This document shows positions 44,404 through 55,149 of a stretch of DNA of 64,000 bases, in pieces. How positions within the stretch are numbered: position 1 is the stretch's first letter; every line of letters starts with the position of its first letter. The translations under genes were made by a program, and so were the position numbers. Source of the DNA: Adenophora triphylla var. japonica (lineage: Eukaryota > Streptophyta > Magnoliopsida > Asterales > Campanulaceae). The stretch is taken from the NCBI GenBank assembly GCA_022495995.1, contig JAFEMH010000333.1, positions 124,001-188,000 of the forward strand, in the 5' to 3' direction. A model generated the notes under the pieces. It saw only the letters and a list, made by a program, of their open reading frames with translations, was not told where the DNA came from and searched no databases.

Positions 44404-44730
44404 CGTGTCACGTGCCCCTGTGACTCACCAGGGCATGGTTTTTCGTGCCATTATTCCCTGTTTTGTCCGTTTTTAAATAACTGTCCGAAAAATGTCCGAA
44501 ACGCCCCCGAAAAGTGCCGAAAAGTGCGTTTTTCAGGAAAAGCTATACTTTTACGTGCGACGACGTGTGTTGAGTACGCTTTGACATTGGGATGCACGGG
44601 GCAGTCCCGGGACGTCTCGTTGGCTTGAGAATGGGGAGCTTAACGGGTTTCGGTTAACCTGGAGCGGGCCAGTTAACGGATTCCGGTTAACTTCTAACGG
44701 ATTTTGACGATCCGTATTTGGGTACTTACA
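44404..44730 (-). repeat. G2 3' LTR, U3 terminal part
   Basis: Ends tttgggtacttaca, the same terminal string as the G1 LTR end at 36311. The next bases (gttagcccctcagcg, 44731-44745) read on the minus strand as the purine-rich ctgaggggctaac, a plausible polypurine tract. Confidence 0.7.
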
Positions 44731-44930
44731 GTTAGCCCCTCAGCGACGTCACTTTCGAAGGAAGTGGGGTCGTTGAAAAAGATAAGGATCCAAATCGGGG
44801 GATGCCTTACTTGAAGAGACCTGAGAGGTCAGTTGGCTGGACCCTTAGCGAAAGGATTTCTACGTATCCCGAGCGGGAATCAAGCTGATCGTAGTTCGTA
44901 GGTGCAAGGAGCCGCGCGTGGGGACCTTGA

Positions 44931-45082
44931 CCTAAGCGAGACTGTTATGAGGCGTCTAAACCTGAGTGAGACCATTGCGAGATATCTGAACCTAAATGGA
45001 GACTATTGTGAGGCGTCTGAACCTAAGTGAGACCATTGCAAGGTATCTGAACCTGAATGGAGACTATTGTGAAGCATCTGAA
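44931..45082. repeat. tandem repeat of alternating 30/31-bp units, G2 3' UTR
   Basis: Five units beginning cctaag, cctgag or cctaaatgg and ending atctgaa or gtctgaa alternate between two subtypes, giving a 61-bp dimer. Confidence 0.85.
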
Positions 45083-45087
45083 CCTAA

Positions 45088-45590
45088 GATTACTGAAACC
45101 TTCAAGGGCGTGTGGCGCCTCAGACCGAGATAGCTTAAACTTACGAGGGCGCGTGGCGCCTCAAACCGAGATTACTGAAACTTACGAGGGCGGGTGGCGC
45201 CTCAGACCGGAGTTACTGAAATATCTGAGGGAGTGTGGCACCTCAGATCGGAGTTACTGAAATATTTGAGGGCGTGTGGCACCTCAGACCGAGATTACTG
45301 AAACTTTCGAGGGCGTGTGGCACCTCAGACCGAGAATACTGAAACTTTCGAGGGCGTGTGGTGCCTCAGACCGAGATTACTGAAACATTCGAGGGCGTGT
45401 GGTGCCTCAGACCGAGATTACTGAAACTTTCAAGGGCGTGTGGCGCCTCAGACCGAGATTACTGAAACTTTTGAGGGCGTGTGGTGCCTCAGACCGAGAT
45501 TACTGAAACTTACGAGGGTGTGTGGCAACTCAGACCGGAGTTACTGAAACATTTGATGGCGTGTAGCGCCTCAGACCGAGATTACGAGGA
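45088..45590. repeat. 41-bp tandem repeat, about 12 units, G2 3' UTR
   Basis: Unit core gcctcagaccgagattac plus tgaaactttcgagggcgtg. Units differ by a few substitutions and one-base indels. ORFs here are repeat shadows. No unique spacers, so this is not a CRISPR. Confidence 0.95.
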
Positions 45591-45919
45591 TGTGTTGGTC
45601 CTGAGATGAAGGAGTTCATGCCTTGAGATTGATTTTGTAAGGCGTTCGTGCCCTGGGTGCTGGACTTATGATGACGGCCAGGTTTTATCTGCTGGGGATA
45701 GGGTGGCAATGATGGAAATGATTGCGTTAAACTGGCATTCTTAACAAGACGGAAGGATTGATGTTCTAACGACGGGGTTAGGAACGGGATGTGGTCTCGG
45801 GAGAGACTGACACACTGCTAGGAAAAAGCGTCCAGAGTTCTAACAAATCCAGTTAGGAATCGAGGGGATTGATTGACGTTTCTTCTTAGACGGAGGGTCT
45901 TAGGATCCTGCTGGGGAGG

Positions 45920-46150
45920 AATGTTCGGGCTTACGGTGATGGCCGAAGAGGAATTGTTGTGCGGGCTTACCTTGATGGCCGCTGAAATGAGATGGTCGGG
46001 CTTACGATGACTGCCGGGGAAGTAAATGTTCACTTGCTGGAGTGAAAAGGTATTCGGACTTACGAAGATGGACGAAGAGGGATTGTTGTGCGGGCTTACC
46101 TTGATGGCCGCTGAGGTGGGATGATCGGGCTTACGACTGGCGGCCGGAGA
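45920..46150. repeat. 'cgggcttac-gatggccg' repeat array, G2 3' UTR
   Basis: Six irregular copies of cgggcttac (one variant) followed by ttgatggccg or close variants. Confidence 0.8.
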
Positions 46151-46154
46151 GATG

Positions 46155-46440
46155 AATGTTGGTGAAAACCAATGGGAATTTTGACGTCGGGAGACGAAAT
46201 TGTGATTTAATGTCCGAAGACGGGACTGAGCGTTTGAATGTCAAACGTCGGTTTGGGGCGGAAATGAGCGTTTGAATGTCAAACGTTGATTTGAGATTTA
46301 ACATCTGGAGACGAAGCGTTAGTGAAAACTAACTGGAAATTTAACGTCTGGAGACGAAGTTGTGATTTAACGTCCGAAGACGATTTGAAATTTAACGTCT
46401 GGGGACGAACGTTAGTGAAAACATAATGGGACTTAACCTC
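46155..46440. repeat. 'aacgtctggagacga' repeat array, G2 3' UTR
   Basis: Copies of aacgtctggagacga or aacgtccgaagacga, themselves short inverted repeats, alternate with gttagtgaaaac and with gcgtttgaatgtcaaacg, another perfect inverted repeat. Confidence 0.8.
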
Positions 46441-46567
46441 GGGGGAAGGGGTGCTAGAAAGGTCTAACTTGGGGAAATTTTACACTTTTGGGGGCTAAAA
46501 GGGGTAAAATTAAAATTGTGAGAAGGTGAGGGGCCAAATTGGCAAGGAATCTTTTCAGTTGCAAAAG

Positions 46568-46581
46568 AGTCCGGCCGGACT
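46568..46581. repeat. AGTCCGGCCGGACT palindrome upstream of the PMD gene
   Basis: Perfect 14-base palindrome preceded by gcaaaag. The same gcaaaag plus agtccggNcggact cassette occurs twice in the G2 LTR (37014, 37106). It lies about 150 bp before the PMD start codon. Confidence 0.85.
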
Positions 46582-46729
46582 GAGACTGAATTTGACCAGG
46601 TTCAAATCAGCAACAGGCCGACGCAAACTGGTACCATTTCCCCATTTTTTAAGCGAGGAAGAGAGAAAAAGAGAGGAAAATTCTTCCCCATTTTGCGAGT
46701 TTTGTTCAAATTTTCGAGGGAAAATCATC

Positions 46730-49469
46730 ATGGATGCCGGTTTGGGACCAATGGCTCGCCATAGGAGGACCGACAACGAAAGAACGAGGTTGGTGAGGAC
46801 CATTCGAACCACCGCTCTTCCCGTGGATCCAACAGAGTTTTATCCGGCTCGGGACATTCACAAATCCAAGGGAGGGATCGAAAGACAGGTAAACTTTCTC
46901 TAAATTCCGTTAATTTAAGAATGTGCATTCTTTAAATTTAGGAATTTGACTAGAAATGAGTTAGGGATTTTGGTGCCCGAATTGGGGCTTTTGACTTTGC
47001 TATGCACCTTTGTCGAAATTGACTAGAGTGTAGTTCAATTGACGTTATGGGTAGATGACATAAAAATTTTGGTTGCAAAATTCCATGCCTAGAGGTGTTT
47101 TCCGAAATTAAAGTAAGTTTAATTCGGGACGGAGTAATTTTTCGAAATGTTCAAAATGTTTGAAAGTTCCGACTTCGACGGATTTTTCGAAATGTTTTGA
47201 AAGTTTCGAGTTCGACGGATTTTTTGAAATGTTTTAAAAGTTTCGATTTCGACGAAGTTTTCGAGATGTTTTGAAAGTTCCGAATTCGATGGAGTTTTCG
47301 AGATGTTTTGAAAGTTCCGAATTCGACAGAGTTTTCGAAAGGTTTTGAATGTTCCGAATTCGACGGAGTTTTCGAAATGTTTTGACCCTTTTGGTATTTT
47401 GGACCGTTAATACTCCAACTGGGATGGACATATCTTAGGAAAATGAGAACTATATCTGTGTTTCATCATTTCGATATGCGTTCGTGCACTCTGTTGATGT
47501 CTTTTCTATATTAACGTATTCTTGCTGTGTTCACCTGCAGGGGCGAGGGCCGATTGACGTTCACAACTTGAAGAGCAGGGGAGCCTTCAAGGCAGTTAGA
47601 TCGCTGTGGGAGATACTCCCAGACGAGGCTCGGGACGGAGAGAGGAGTCTACAACAGTTTTTGGTTGACTCCGGTTTGGCTGGATTCATTAGCGCAGTAG
47701 CCGCGGTGGCTTCGACGCAGAGGACAAGGGCCTTGTATGTTGCCCTGAGCGAGTACTGGTGGGATACGACCCACACGTTCCACTTCAGGTGGGGGGAGGC
47801 GACTGTGACTCCCACTGACTTTGCGGCGATTACGGGGTTGCCATTCTGGGGCAACACGCTAGTGTGGGTGGATGGCTACACCCCGGGGCAGTTGTCGGAG
47901 CTGCTGGGTTTTGATATTACCGATGCCAGGGGCTTGGGTATTCGGTATGGGCCGATGGAGGCTCATCTGAGGAGGGGTATTGTTGCTTATTTGGAGGGGT
48001 CTCCGAGTATGACCGCAGAGCATCTCGCTCGAGGGTTCATATGGTTTTCTTTGTCAGTGACCCTGTTTCCTGCTTCTGACACATCCTGTCACTTCTCTCT
48101 ACTTGGCTCGCTGACTGATCTGGACGCCGTGGAAGGGTTCGCATGGGGGGAGGTTGGACTGGCCGAGCTCTACCATGCTTTGGATAGGTTCTCGCGGGGA
48201 GAGGAGAACACCTTATGCTGCTTTTCATTTGCTTTGGATGTAAGTTCCCGTCTTTTTCTCTTCCTTGTCTCATTTTTGTACTCGTATGTATCTGCTCTGT
48301 AGCTGACATAACTTTCCATGTGCTTGACAGGTGTGGTTTTTGGAGATGTTCCACCCGCAGAGGTGGGAGACCAAGGAGGAGTATGAGTCCTTGTTCCCTG
48401 CCATGTTGATTTGGAAGATGGCGGCGAAGAAGCCGGCGACGTCGAGGGAGGGTACTCGGCTGACTTACGAGGAGGTGTCTCTGGCCATGAGCTGAGAGTT
48501 TTTCGAGCGGATCCAGCTGACTTGGTGGAACCGGATTAATGTTTTTGTGGTCCAGGCTGCTAGGGAGGTCACATGTCGACGGAAGCTGCTGGTGGGGCTT
48601 CACTGTGACGCGATGTACTTGGGGGAGAGGGTGACCTATCAGCATGGTCCGGGGTCCCTTCCTATGGTTCCGATGGACCTGCCTCCACACATGCAGCATC
48701 CTTCGCTGATACCGATGGAGGATCTGGAGCGATACAGACAGGGAATGTTCTTTACCGAGTTTATCATAGAGGGTGTCGACTCTGACATCTTCCTGAGGAC
48801 GAGGCTGAGGAGCTCGCATGTGCTGCACAGGGAGGGCGAGGGCCCTGCATATCCCCAGGACTACCCGCTCCCTCGCGCTCGGCTGGCATATGAGGGGCTT
48901 GATGGTTCTCGCAGGCGATTGGTGATCCCTATTCCGGAGGAGCCGAGGCCTCGATACAGAGTGGATCCAAATGCCTCGGTAAGTGCTTTGATTTTCTGCA
49001 TTTGATAGTAACATTCTGCCAATGTTGCGTCTGTGCTGTCTGTTTGTCTTTTGACGGCTTTCCTGATTTACAGGTGTCTGGCCGTACGTAAAACCAGGCC
49101 GTGAGGCGTTTGGATGGGTGGGCCAACTACGCAAGGAGACTCGTGGAGTTCCTGCGATGTAATTCTCGGAGGAGTGCGGCTGTGCATGAGCCGATGCCGT
49201 CTAGGCCGAGAGACATGTCTGCCTCCACGACTGGTGGGGCAGACTTTATGCAGGGGTTTGGCCAGTTCTCTGGTGAGACAACGGGGTTTAGAGCTCGTCA
49301 CTCTTCGTTCTCGGGGTACGAACAGGGAGAGTCCTCAGAGTCACATGCGCGGAGGCGGCCTTTCTCGTATTCCCGCCTGGAGGAATTTGGAGATTACCTA
49401 TCCTCGGTGGATCCAGCTGCTGCGGGGCAGTATTTCGAGTGCTCGGATGACGAACAGGACTCTGAGTAG
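46730..49469 (+). pseudogene. plant mobile domain (PMD) gene of G2, four exons, two nonsense codons
   Basis: Exons 46730-46888, 47541-48239, 48331-48978 and 49074-49469 join in phase 0 across GT-AG introns, about 633 codons. Exon 2 holds the plant mobile domain: ALYVALSEYWWDTTHTFHF, WGEATVTPTDFAAITGLP, HLARGFIWFSLSVTLFP. PMD occurs in host MAIN/MAIL proteins (silencing, genome stability) and in transposons. TGA at 48493-48495 (LAMS-stop-EFF) and TAA at 49089-49091 (GRT-stop-NQAV) disable it. It lies antisense to pol between pol and the 3' LTR, so its introns survive in the element's genomic RNA. G1 carries the last two exons. Confidence 0.8.
47130..47385. repeat. 37-bp tandem repeat in PMD intron 1
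   Basis: About seven units of gttttcgaaatgttttgaaa followed by gttccgaattcgacgga. Outside exons, with the splice sites intact at both ends of the intron. Confidence 0.9.
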
Positions 49470-50000
49470 TCCTCTTTTGATTTATTTTTAGACAAAATGT
49501 GTGTATTGTCCAAACAATTTGACTTGTACTTGAAAAGGGCCTTTGAGGCGGAACTTCGTATTTTGCACATTTATTTTGTGATTACCTTCTGTTATTTTTG
49601 GCAAATAAGCAAGTAGGTTGATCAAAAATAAATAATAATGAAACATGCACAAAAATTTGAACTGGTCAAAATTTATGTCTATATGCACTGTTATTTAATT
49701 AATTGCACTGTTGCACGAGCCCGAGGCGAAAGTGGTGTTGGCAGTGGTTGATTGAAACTATGGATGCACGTAGTTTCAATGAAGCTTGAACAGGATATGG
49801 TTTGGAAATATTTCCAAATTGAAGCAGCTGGCTGCAGAGTTGACCCAAATAACTTGAAAACAAATCCGTAGGACTTGGATTCAATTTCCAGATTCTTTAA
49901 ATTGCAGTTCAGTTTTTACAATTGTGAAAACAGCACGTTTGCTTCTGATCAAACACTGCATTTCTCTCATAAATTCTTGAAGCCTTTCCTTGCTCTTTCC
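49470..50000. other. spacer between PMD and DUF7745-like genes of G2
   Basis: Non-coding. Holds inverted repeats: tttggaaatatttccaaa (about 49801), gcagctggctgc (about 49823) and ttgaaacta...tagtttcaa (about 49751-49779). Confidence 0.6.
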
Positions 50001-51501
50001 ATGGCTCCTTTTCCTAGGCTATCGTCTCAGATGCAAGAACGATACTTGGATAATTTCCAGTCGTGGGTACGGCACCACATGAGGCAAAGCAAGGGTTTTT
50101 TTGAGGGTTTTTACGGGATGAAATCGGTTTGGGCTTTGAAGGAGCTCATACCGGATTGAAATCTTTTGAGAGCTGCGGCTCATTTCTGGAACGTATGGAG
50201 GCACGTGTACAGCTTTTCGTACAACGAGGTTACGCCCACCTTTGAAGATTTCCGGGCCATATTAGGGGGACCTGAGACGGAACAGCTTGTTCTTCCCTTG
50301 ACGGGTGGCATGGCCATTGTTGAGAAGTTAGTGTCTCTGCTTGGTATCTCAGCTGAAGAAGCATACGGGATGCTAATACTAAACACAGACTATGTTGACA
50401 TTTCGGGGCTGCCCGATAAATTTGCCGGTGTCGAGGGGAGCGTTTTTGCGTAGGACGCATTTGCTCTGTGCGCGATTGCTACTTCATTCACATTCACGTC
50501 CTTGGGTGTGTGCCATCACAGTGTACTGGACCTGGTGAGGCAGTGCCGAAACGGGGGAGACATCGTGCCTTTGATCCTGGGCGAGACGTTCCTGGGCATA
50601 GGTCGGATGGCGACCGGCAGCCGTTACATGTGGGGAGGGAGTCCCGCTATGCTCACTATGTGGTTGAGGGAATGATTGCAGATGGTGCCCGAGGTGCCAG
50701 TGTCTTGTGATCCTTGGTCCTTTTCTCGACGTCCTCTGGTGATAGGGGGCGATCAGGCTGAGCTGGAGCTCTGGATGGCCAGACTCCGCACACATCACTT
50801 GCGATGGTGGGTTCCTCATTGGAAGCTACTAACTTGTCGTATCGCTCAGGAGGGACTTTTGGTTATCAGAGTGCCGGGGTTGTCCCAGACTGCTTTCTAC
50901 ATTCTATCCTTGGTGCTGCGACAGTACGGGCTGGAGCAGGTGCCACTGACGGGTTTGGGTAATGCTGCTACCTTCGAGGTGGGGCCTCTTCCGATGGAAG
51001 ATCCTTCGACGCTATTGCTTCTCACGCGGTTGTGGCAATACACATCCTTTCCTGCCAGGGTTCTCTTTCACCGGAGAGGGGGGTACTGTTCTGTCTACGC
51101 AATATCTGAACTGGTGTAAGGAGTGTATGGGGGAGACACAGATGGCCATTTATTGGAGACGGAGGGAGCTGTTGGGTCTTGATTACCCTGACGGCTCGAC
51201 CTTGAGGAGAGCCGAAGCGATGGCTAACCCTCAGAATCGTACTGGGGATGACATGGCCGATTATGAGGCCAATGCTGATCGGGCGGCCGACCAAAGCACG
51301 GTTATGATGACTCGGAGAGAGGCAGCTCAGGATAGAGCTAGGGAAAGGGCTGTGTTGGCAGCTGCTGGTTTGACAGAGGCGTCGGGAAGGGTCCCTGAGC
51401 CAGGTAGAAGGACTACGGGAATATTCCATGTGAAGGTGAAGAATACTCGCCGCGGAAAAGGGAAGGGGAAGAAGGATGTAGGACCAAGTATGGGGGACTA
51501 G
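50001..51501 (+). pseudogene. DUF7745-like transposon-associated protein of G2, multiply broken
   Basis: From the ATG at 50001 (MAPFPRLSSQMQERYLDNFQ) the frame matches the G1 protein: NLLRAAAHFWNVWRHVYSFS, YNEVTPTFEDFRAILGGPE, RWWVPHWKL. Stops TGA 50157-50159 (G1 has Trp), TAG 50451-50453 and a TGA near 50672 (G1 has Arg) lie in the same frame. A frameshift at a G-run near 51080 moves the C-terminus (LNWCKECMGE, NTRRGKGKGKK) to another frame, ending at 51501. Function unknown; family match by eye. Confidence 0.7.
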
Positions 51502-51582
51502 GTTGACCTTGCTGTCCGGAGTATCCACCCACTGTCATTGCAGACACATTAATTGATTAATGTTTTATTGTAGTTTTGCTAG

Positions 51583-51790
51583 CTTGTAGCGAGTCAAGAG
51601 TTGACCGTGCTTGAACTCATCAAAGATTGTTTTAACCGTAATGAATTTGTAGGTTAATTGAAAAGAGTTTTTCGAAACATAAGCAATTGATGCTTATTTG
51701 TTTTTTTCTTGTTTTTGAGACCGAACCAATGATGGCTGCCTACGTTCCCCTTTTACAATTGGACTAAGGGGCTCAGGTCACCGTAGTTCG
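51583..51790. other. conserved non-coding block between convergent genes, G2
   Basis: Counterpart of 27512-27770. Stem CTACG (51740-51744) with CGTAG (51782-51786), inner stem CCCCTT (51747-51752) with AAGGGG (51766-51771). In G1 the outer stem keeps pairing through a G-T wobble. Confidence 0.7.
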
Positions 51791-51830
51791 ACACTTTAGG
51801 TGATTTTTGAGAAAAACAAAGACAAAAAAA

Positions 51831-51898
51831 GTGCGACCCTGTTTTTTACCTGGATCATTGTTGGGAATGTATCCAGTTGGGTATTACTCTTTTAGCAC
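51831..51898. other. hairpin-forming motif, G2 copy
   Basis: Single counterpart of the G1 duplicated motif, from gtgcgaccctg to ttagcac. GTGC/GCAC and ACCC/GGGT pair, and an inner stem CTGGAT/ATCCAG is specific to G2. Confidence 0.6.
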
Positions 51899-51929
51899 TT
51901 TAATTTTACTGAGGGGTGGTGTATGGGGA

Positions 51930-53223
51930 AGGAGAGTTGACTCGTGCTCTTCCTCAAACGAAGTATCTGCGGAGCTTGCTTCTGTTCACGAGGTTAATGA
52001 AAGGGTTCCCGTGCAAATCTGCTAACTTCATGGCTCCTCCGGAGAAGATTCTTTGTACCACGAACGAACCTATCCAGGTAGGCTCCCACTTTTTGAGGGG
52101 ATTGGTCTGCGTAGGAGGCTTTTCCTTTAGCACCAAGTCGCCTTCTCTGATGTATCGGACCTTGACTTTCTTCTCAAATGCTCAGGCCATTCTCCCTTGG
52201 TAGGCACGAGTGTGCTCCATGGCTTTCAATCTGTGCTCGTCGAGTAGAGCAAGTTCGTCGTGACGGCTCTGAAGCCATTCGACTTCATTGATCCCGTTTT
52301 CCAAGAGGACTCGGAGGGATGGAATTTCCAATTCCACTGGTAACATTGCTTCCATTCCGTATGTAAGTGCGAAAGGAGTCTCCCCTGTGGTGGTTCTGAC
52401 TGATGTTCTGTATCCCTAGAGGGCTAGATTTAGCTTCTTGGGCCAATCCCGACCTCTGACGGTCATCTTTCTGATTATCATTGCGAGAGTCTTGTTTGTT
52501 GCCTCTACTGCACCTTTAGTCTGTGGTTAGCAGTTGGTCACAAACTCCTTCAAAGTGAGTCCCATTGTCAGATATGATCTCATTGGGCACCCCATATCTG
52601 CACATGATGTTCTCTTTGATGAACTCGGCCACCTTTTTAGAATTCATTACCTTGTATGATCTGGCTTCTACCCACTTAGTGAAGTAGCCGACTGCGACTA
52701 ATATAAACAAGTGACCATTGCTCCCTGGCGGAGTGATTTTGCCAATGACGTCGATTCCCCATGTGGCGAAAGGCCATGGTGTAGTCATGCAGTAGAGCTC
52801 GTGAGGAGGAATGAGATTGAGGTTGGAGAATCGTTGACATTTGTCACAGCTTCGGACGAACTGGATGCACTCTGTTTCCATTGATATCCAATAGTATCCC
52901 ATACGGAGGATGATCTGTGTCAATGCTCTGGCGTTCATGTGCGGACCGCAGGTTCCGTTGTGAACTTCGTTCATTAGCTTGCTGGCTTTTTCTTTATTTA
53001 CACACCGAAGGAGTGGCCCTTGGTGGCGCTTCTTGTACAACATACCCCCCAGAATGACGAAATGGGATGCCAGGCATTTTAGTGCCATGATGTTTTTGGC
53101 TTTGATCCCTTCTTTGTATTTTCCATCTTCATTTGTGAAGGAAGCTTCTCCGTTTTGAAGGTACTGGTAGATTTGATTGTACCAGGGTTCGTCGATCGGT
53201 TCAATTTTTAACTTCGATCTCAC
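51930..53223 (-). pseudogene. G2 integrase, stops and internal deletion
   Basis: Minus-strand order: EPWYNQIYQYLQNGEASF, H2C2 zinc domain (HNGTCGPHMNAR, CDKCQRFSN), core (WPFATWGIDVIG, VPNEIISDNGTHFEG). The frame ends at 52516. Homology resumes after a gap (VEATNKTLAMIIRKM), so the segment equivalent to KSSPYRPQTN is lost. Two further stops precede the C-terminal part, which reads YGMEAMLPVELEIPSLRVLL and GGAMKLADLHGNPF down to about 51950. Confidence 0.88.
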
Positions 53224-53764
53224 AGCAATAAGCGGGTGTTTCCTGTCTGCCTATTCTGAGGAGTTTTACAGATTTCCCGTCGGGAATTTCGACAAGAGAT
53301 GCGAGGGTAGCCAGGGCGTCTGCGAAGCGGTTCCTGTCTCTTGGCAAATAATGGAAAGAGTTGTCCTTGAACTGAGCAATGAGCTCCTCCATGTACGTGT
53401 GGTACTTCTGGAGGCCAGAATCTATCGTCTTCCATTTGTTAGACACTTGATTGATGATCAATGCTGAGTCTCCGTATACTTCCAGTTCTGAGATGTTGCG
53501 CTCAAGAGCAGCTTCCAGACCGGCCGCACAAGCTTCATACTCGCCGCATTGTTGGTGGTTTCAAAGTTCAGTTTGATGGCTATGGGAGTGTGCTCGTCCT
53601 GGGATCGACAAGGAGCATTCCAATACCATTTCCCTTCTTGTTGGCCGCCCCATCGAAGAAGAGTTGCCGCGGTTTGCGCCTGTCGAGTGAAAAGATTTCG
53701 TCATCCGAAACTGCGGATCAGACCCTCGTTCACCGCTTGGGAAGTCTCGCCACCGATCTCGCCA
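53201..53764 (-). pseudogene. G2 archaeal-type second RNase H, frameshifted
   Basis: Pieces in changing frames match the G1 domain: QLFFDGAANKKGNGIGMLLV near 53590-53680, and MIINQVSNKWKTIDSGLQKY (53400-53461), continuing to FHYLPRDRNRFADALATLAS. Several indels separate them. Confidence 0.75.
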
Positions 53765-55149
53765 TTACTCTACCCTTTGTTGATTTTCGCCCATGTACTT
53801 GATGTCGAACTCAACCAGGAAGAATGACCACTTGGCTAGTCGCATTGACAGGGATGGCTTGTCAAAGAGATATCGGACGGGGTCCATCTTGGAGACCAGG
53901 AGCACTGAATGTGACTGCATGTAGTGTTTCAGTTTCCCGACTACCCATACCAAGGCGGTACATGTTTTCTCTAATGCTGAGTAGCTGAGTTCACTTCCTT
54001 GAAGCTTTCGGCTCACGAAGTAGATTGCATGCTCAACCTTGGAGTCCTTCTGTTCTTGTGCCAACAATGCTCCGATTGACGTATCTATCACTGTCAGGTA
54101 CAGGAGAAGTGGCTTATCTTCATGTGGCGGGCACAGAATTGGGGGATTCACCAAGTATGTCTTGATTTTCTCTAAAGCTGCCTGGCACTCGGAGTCCCAT
54201 TTGATGTCGGCATTCTTCTTCATCAGCTTGAACATTGGCTCAGAGAGATGTTAATCGGTTGATGAAGCGACCGATGTAATCAAGTCTTCCCATAAAACTT
54301 TTCACTTCGTCGTTGTCTCGAGGTGGCTTCATGTCGATGATGGCCTTGATTTTCTTGGGATCGGCTTCGATACCTCTTTCGTAACCATGTACCCCAAGAT
54401 TTGCCTTGCTTGACGCTGAAGGTGCACTTCGCAGGGTTCAATATCATGGAGTGCTTTCTGAGTCTGTTGAAGAACTTTCTCAGATCTGTCATGTGCTGCA
54501 TGTCTGATCCTCTGGAGTGGATGATCATGTCGTCGACGTACACTTCGATTTCCTTGTGAATCATGTCATGGAAGAGGGCTGTTGCAGCCCGCTGGTAAGT
54601 TGCCCCAGCGTTCTTTAAACCGAACGGCTTGACCGTGTAGCAGTATGTCCCCCACGGAGTGGTAAAAGCAGTCTTGGCTTGATCTTCCTCGAACATTTTG
54701 ATCTGATTGTATCTGGCAAACCCATCTATGAAGGACTTTACCTCGAAATTTGCCGTGGTATCGACTAGCATGTCGATGTTGGGCAGTAGTAATTCATCTT
54801 TAGGGCTGGCCTTGTTGAGATCTCGGAAATCTACATAGCATCTAACCTTTCCATTGGCCTTGGTGACCGTCACGATGTTGGAGAGCCAGGTCGAATACTC
54901 AATTACTCTGATGAAGCCGACGTGGAGCATTTTCTCAATTTCTTCTTTCACTTGCAAGGACCACTCTGGCTTGATCTTGCGCAATTTATGCTTGATAGGC
55001 TTGGATTCTGGATCCAGGGGAATTCTGTGCTCCACGATTGAGGGATCGAGTCTTGGCATGTCCTGATATGACCAGGCAAACACGTCAACATACTCTTTGA
55101 GGAGGTTTATCAGGGCTTCTTTTTCTGCATCGGCGAAGAAACTGCCCAC
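53765..55149 (-). pseudogene. G2 reverse transcriptase and RNase H, frameshifted
   Basis: From 55149: ALINLLKEYVDVFAWSYQDM, VEHRIPLDPESKPIKHKL, YVDFRDLNKASPKDE, TTPWGTYCYTVKPFGLKNAG and catalytic IEVYVDDMIIHS. The frame shifts after FSVKQGK (about 54400). RNase H resumes at 54235 (MFKLMKKNADIKW, LLLYLTVIDTSIGALLAQ, ELSYSALEKTCTALVW). Confidence 0.9.

Noticed and set aside
45088..45590. CRISPR-like regular repeat
   Set aside because: Units are contiguous with no unique spacers; plant retrotransposon 3' UTR context.
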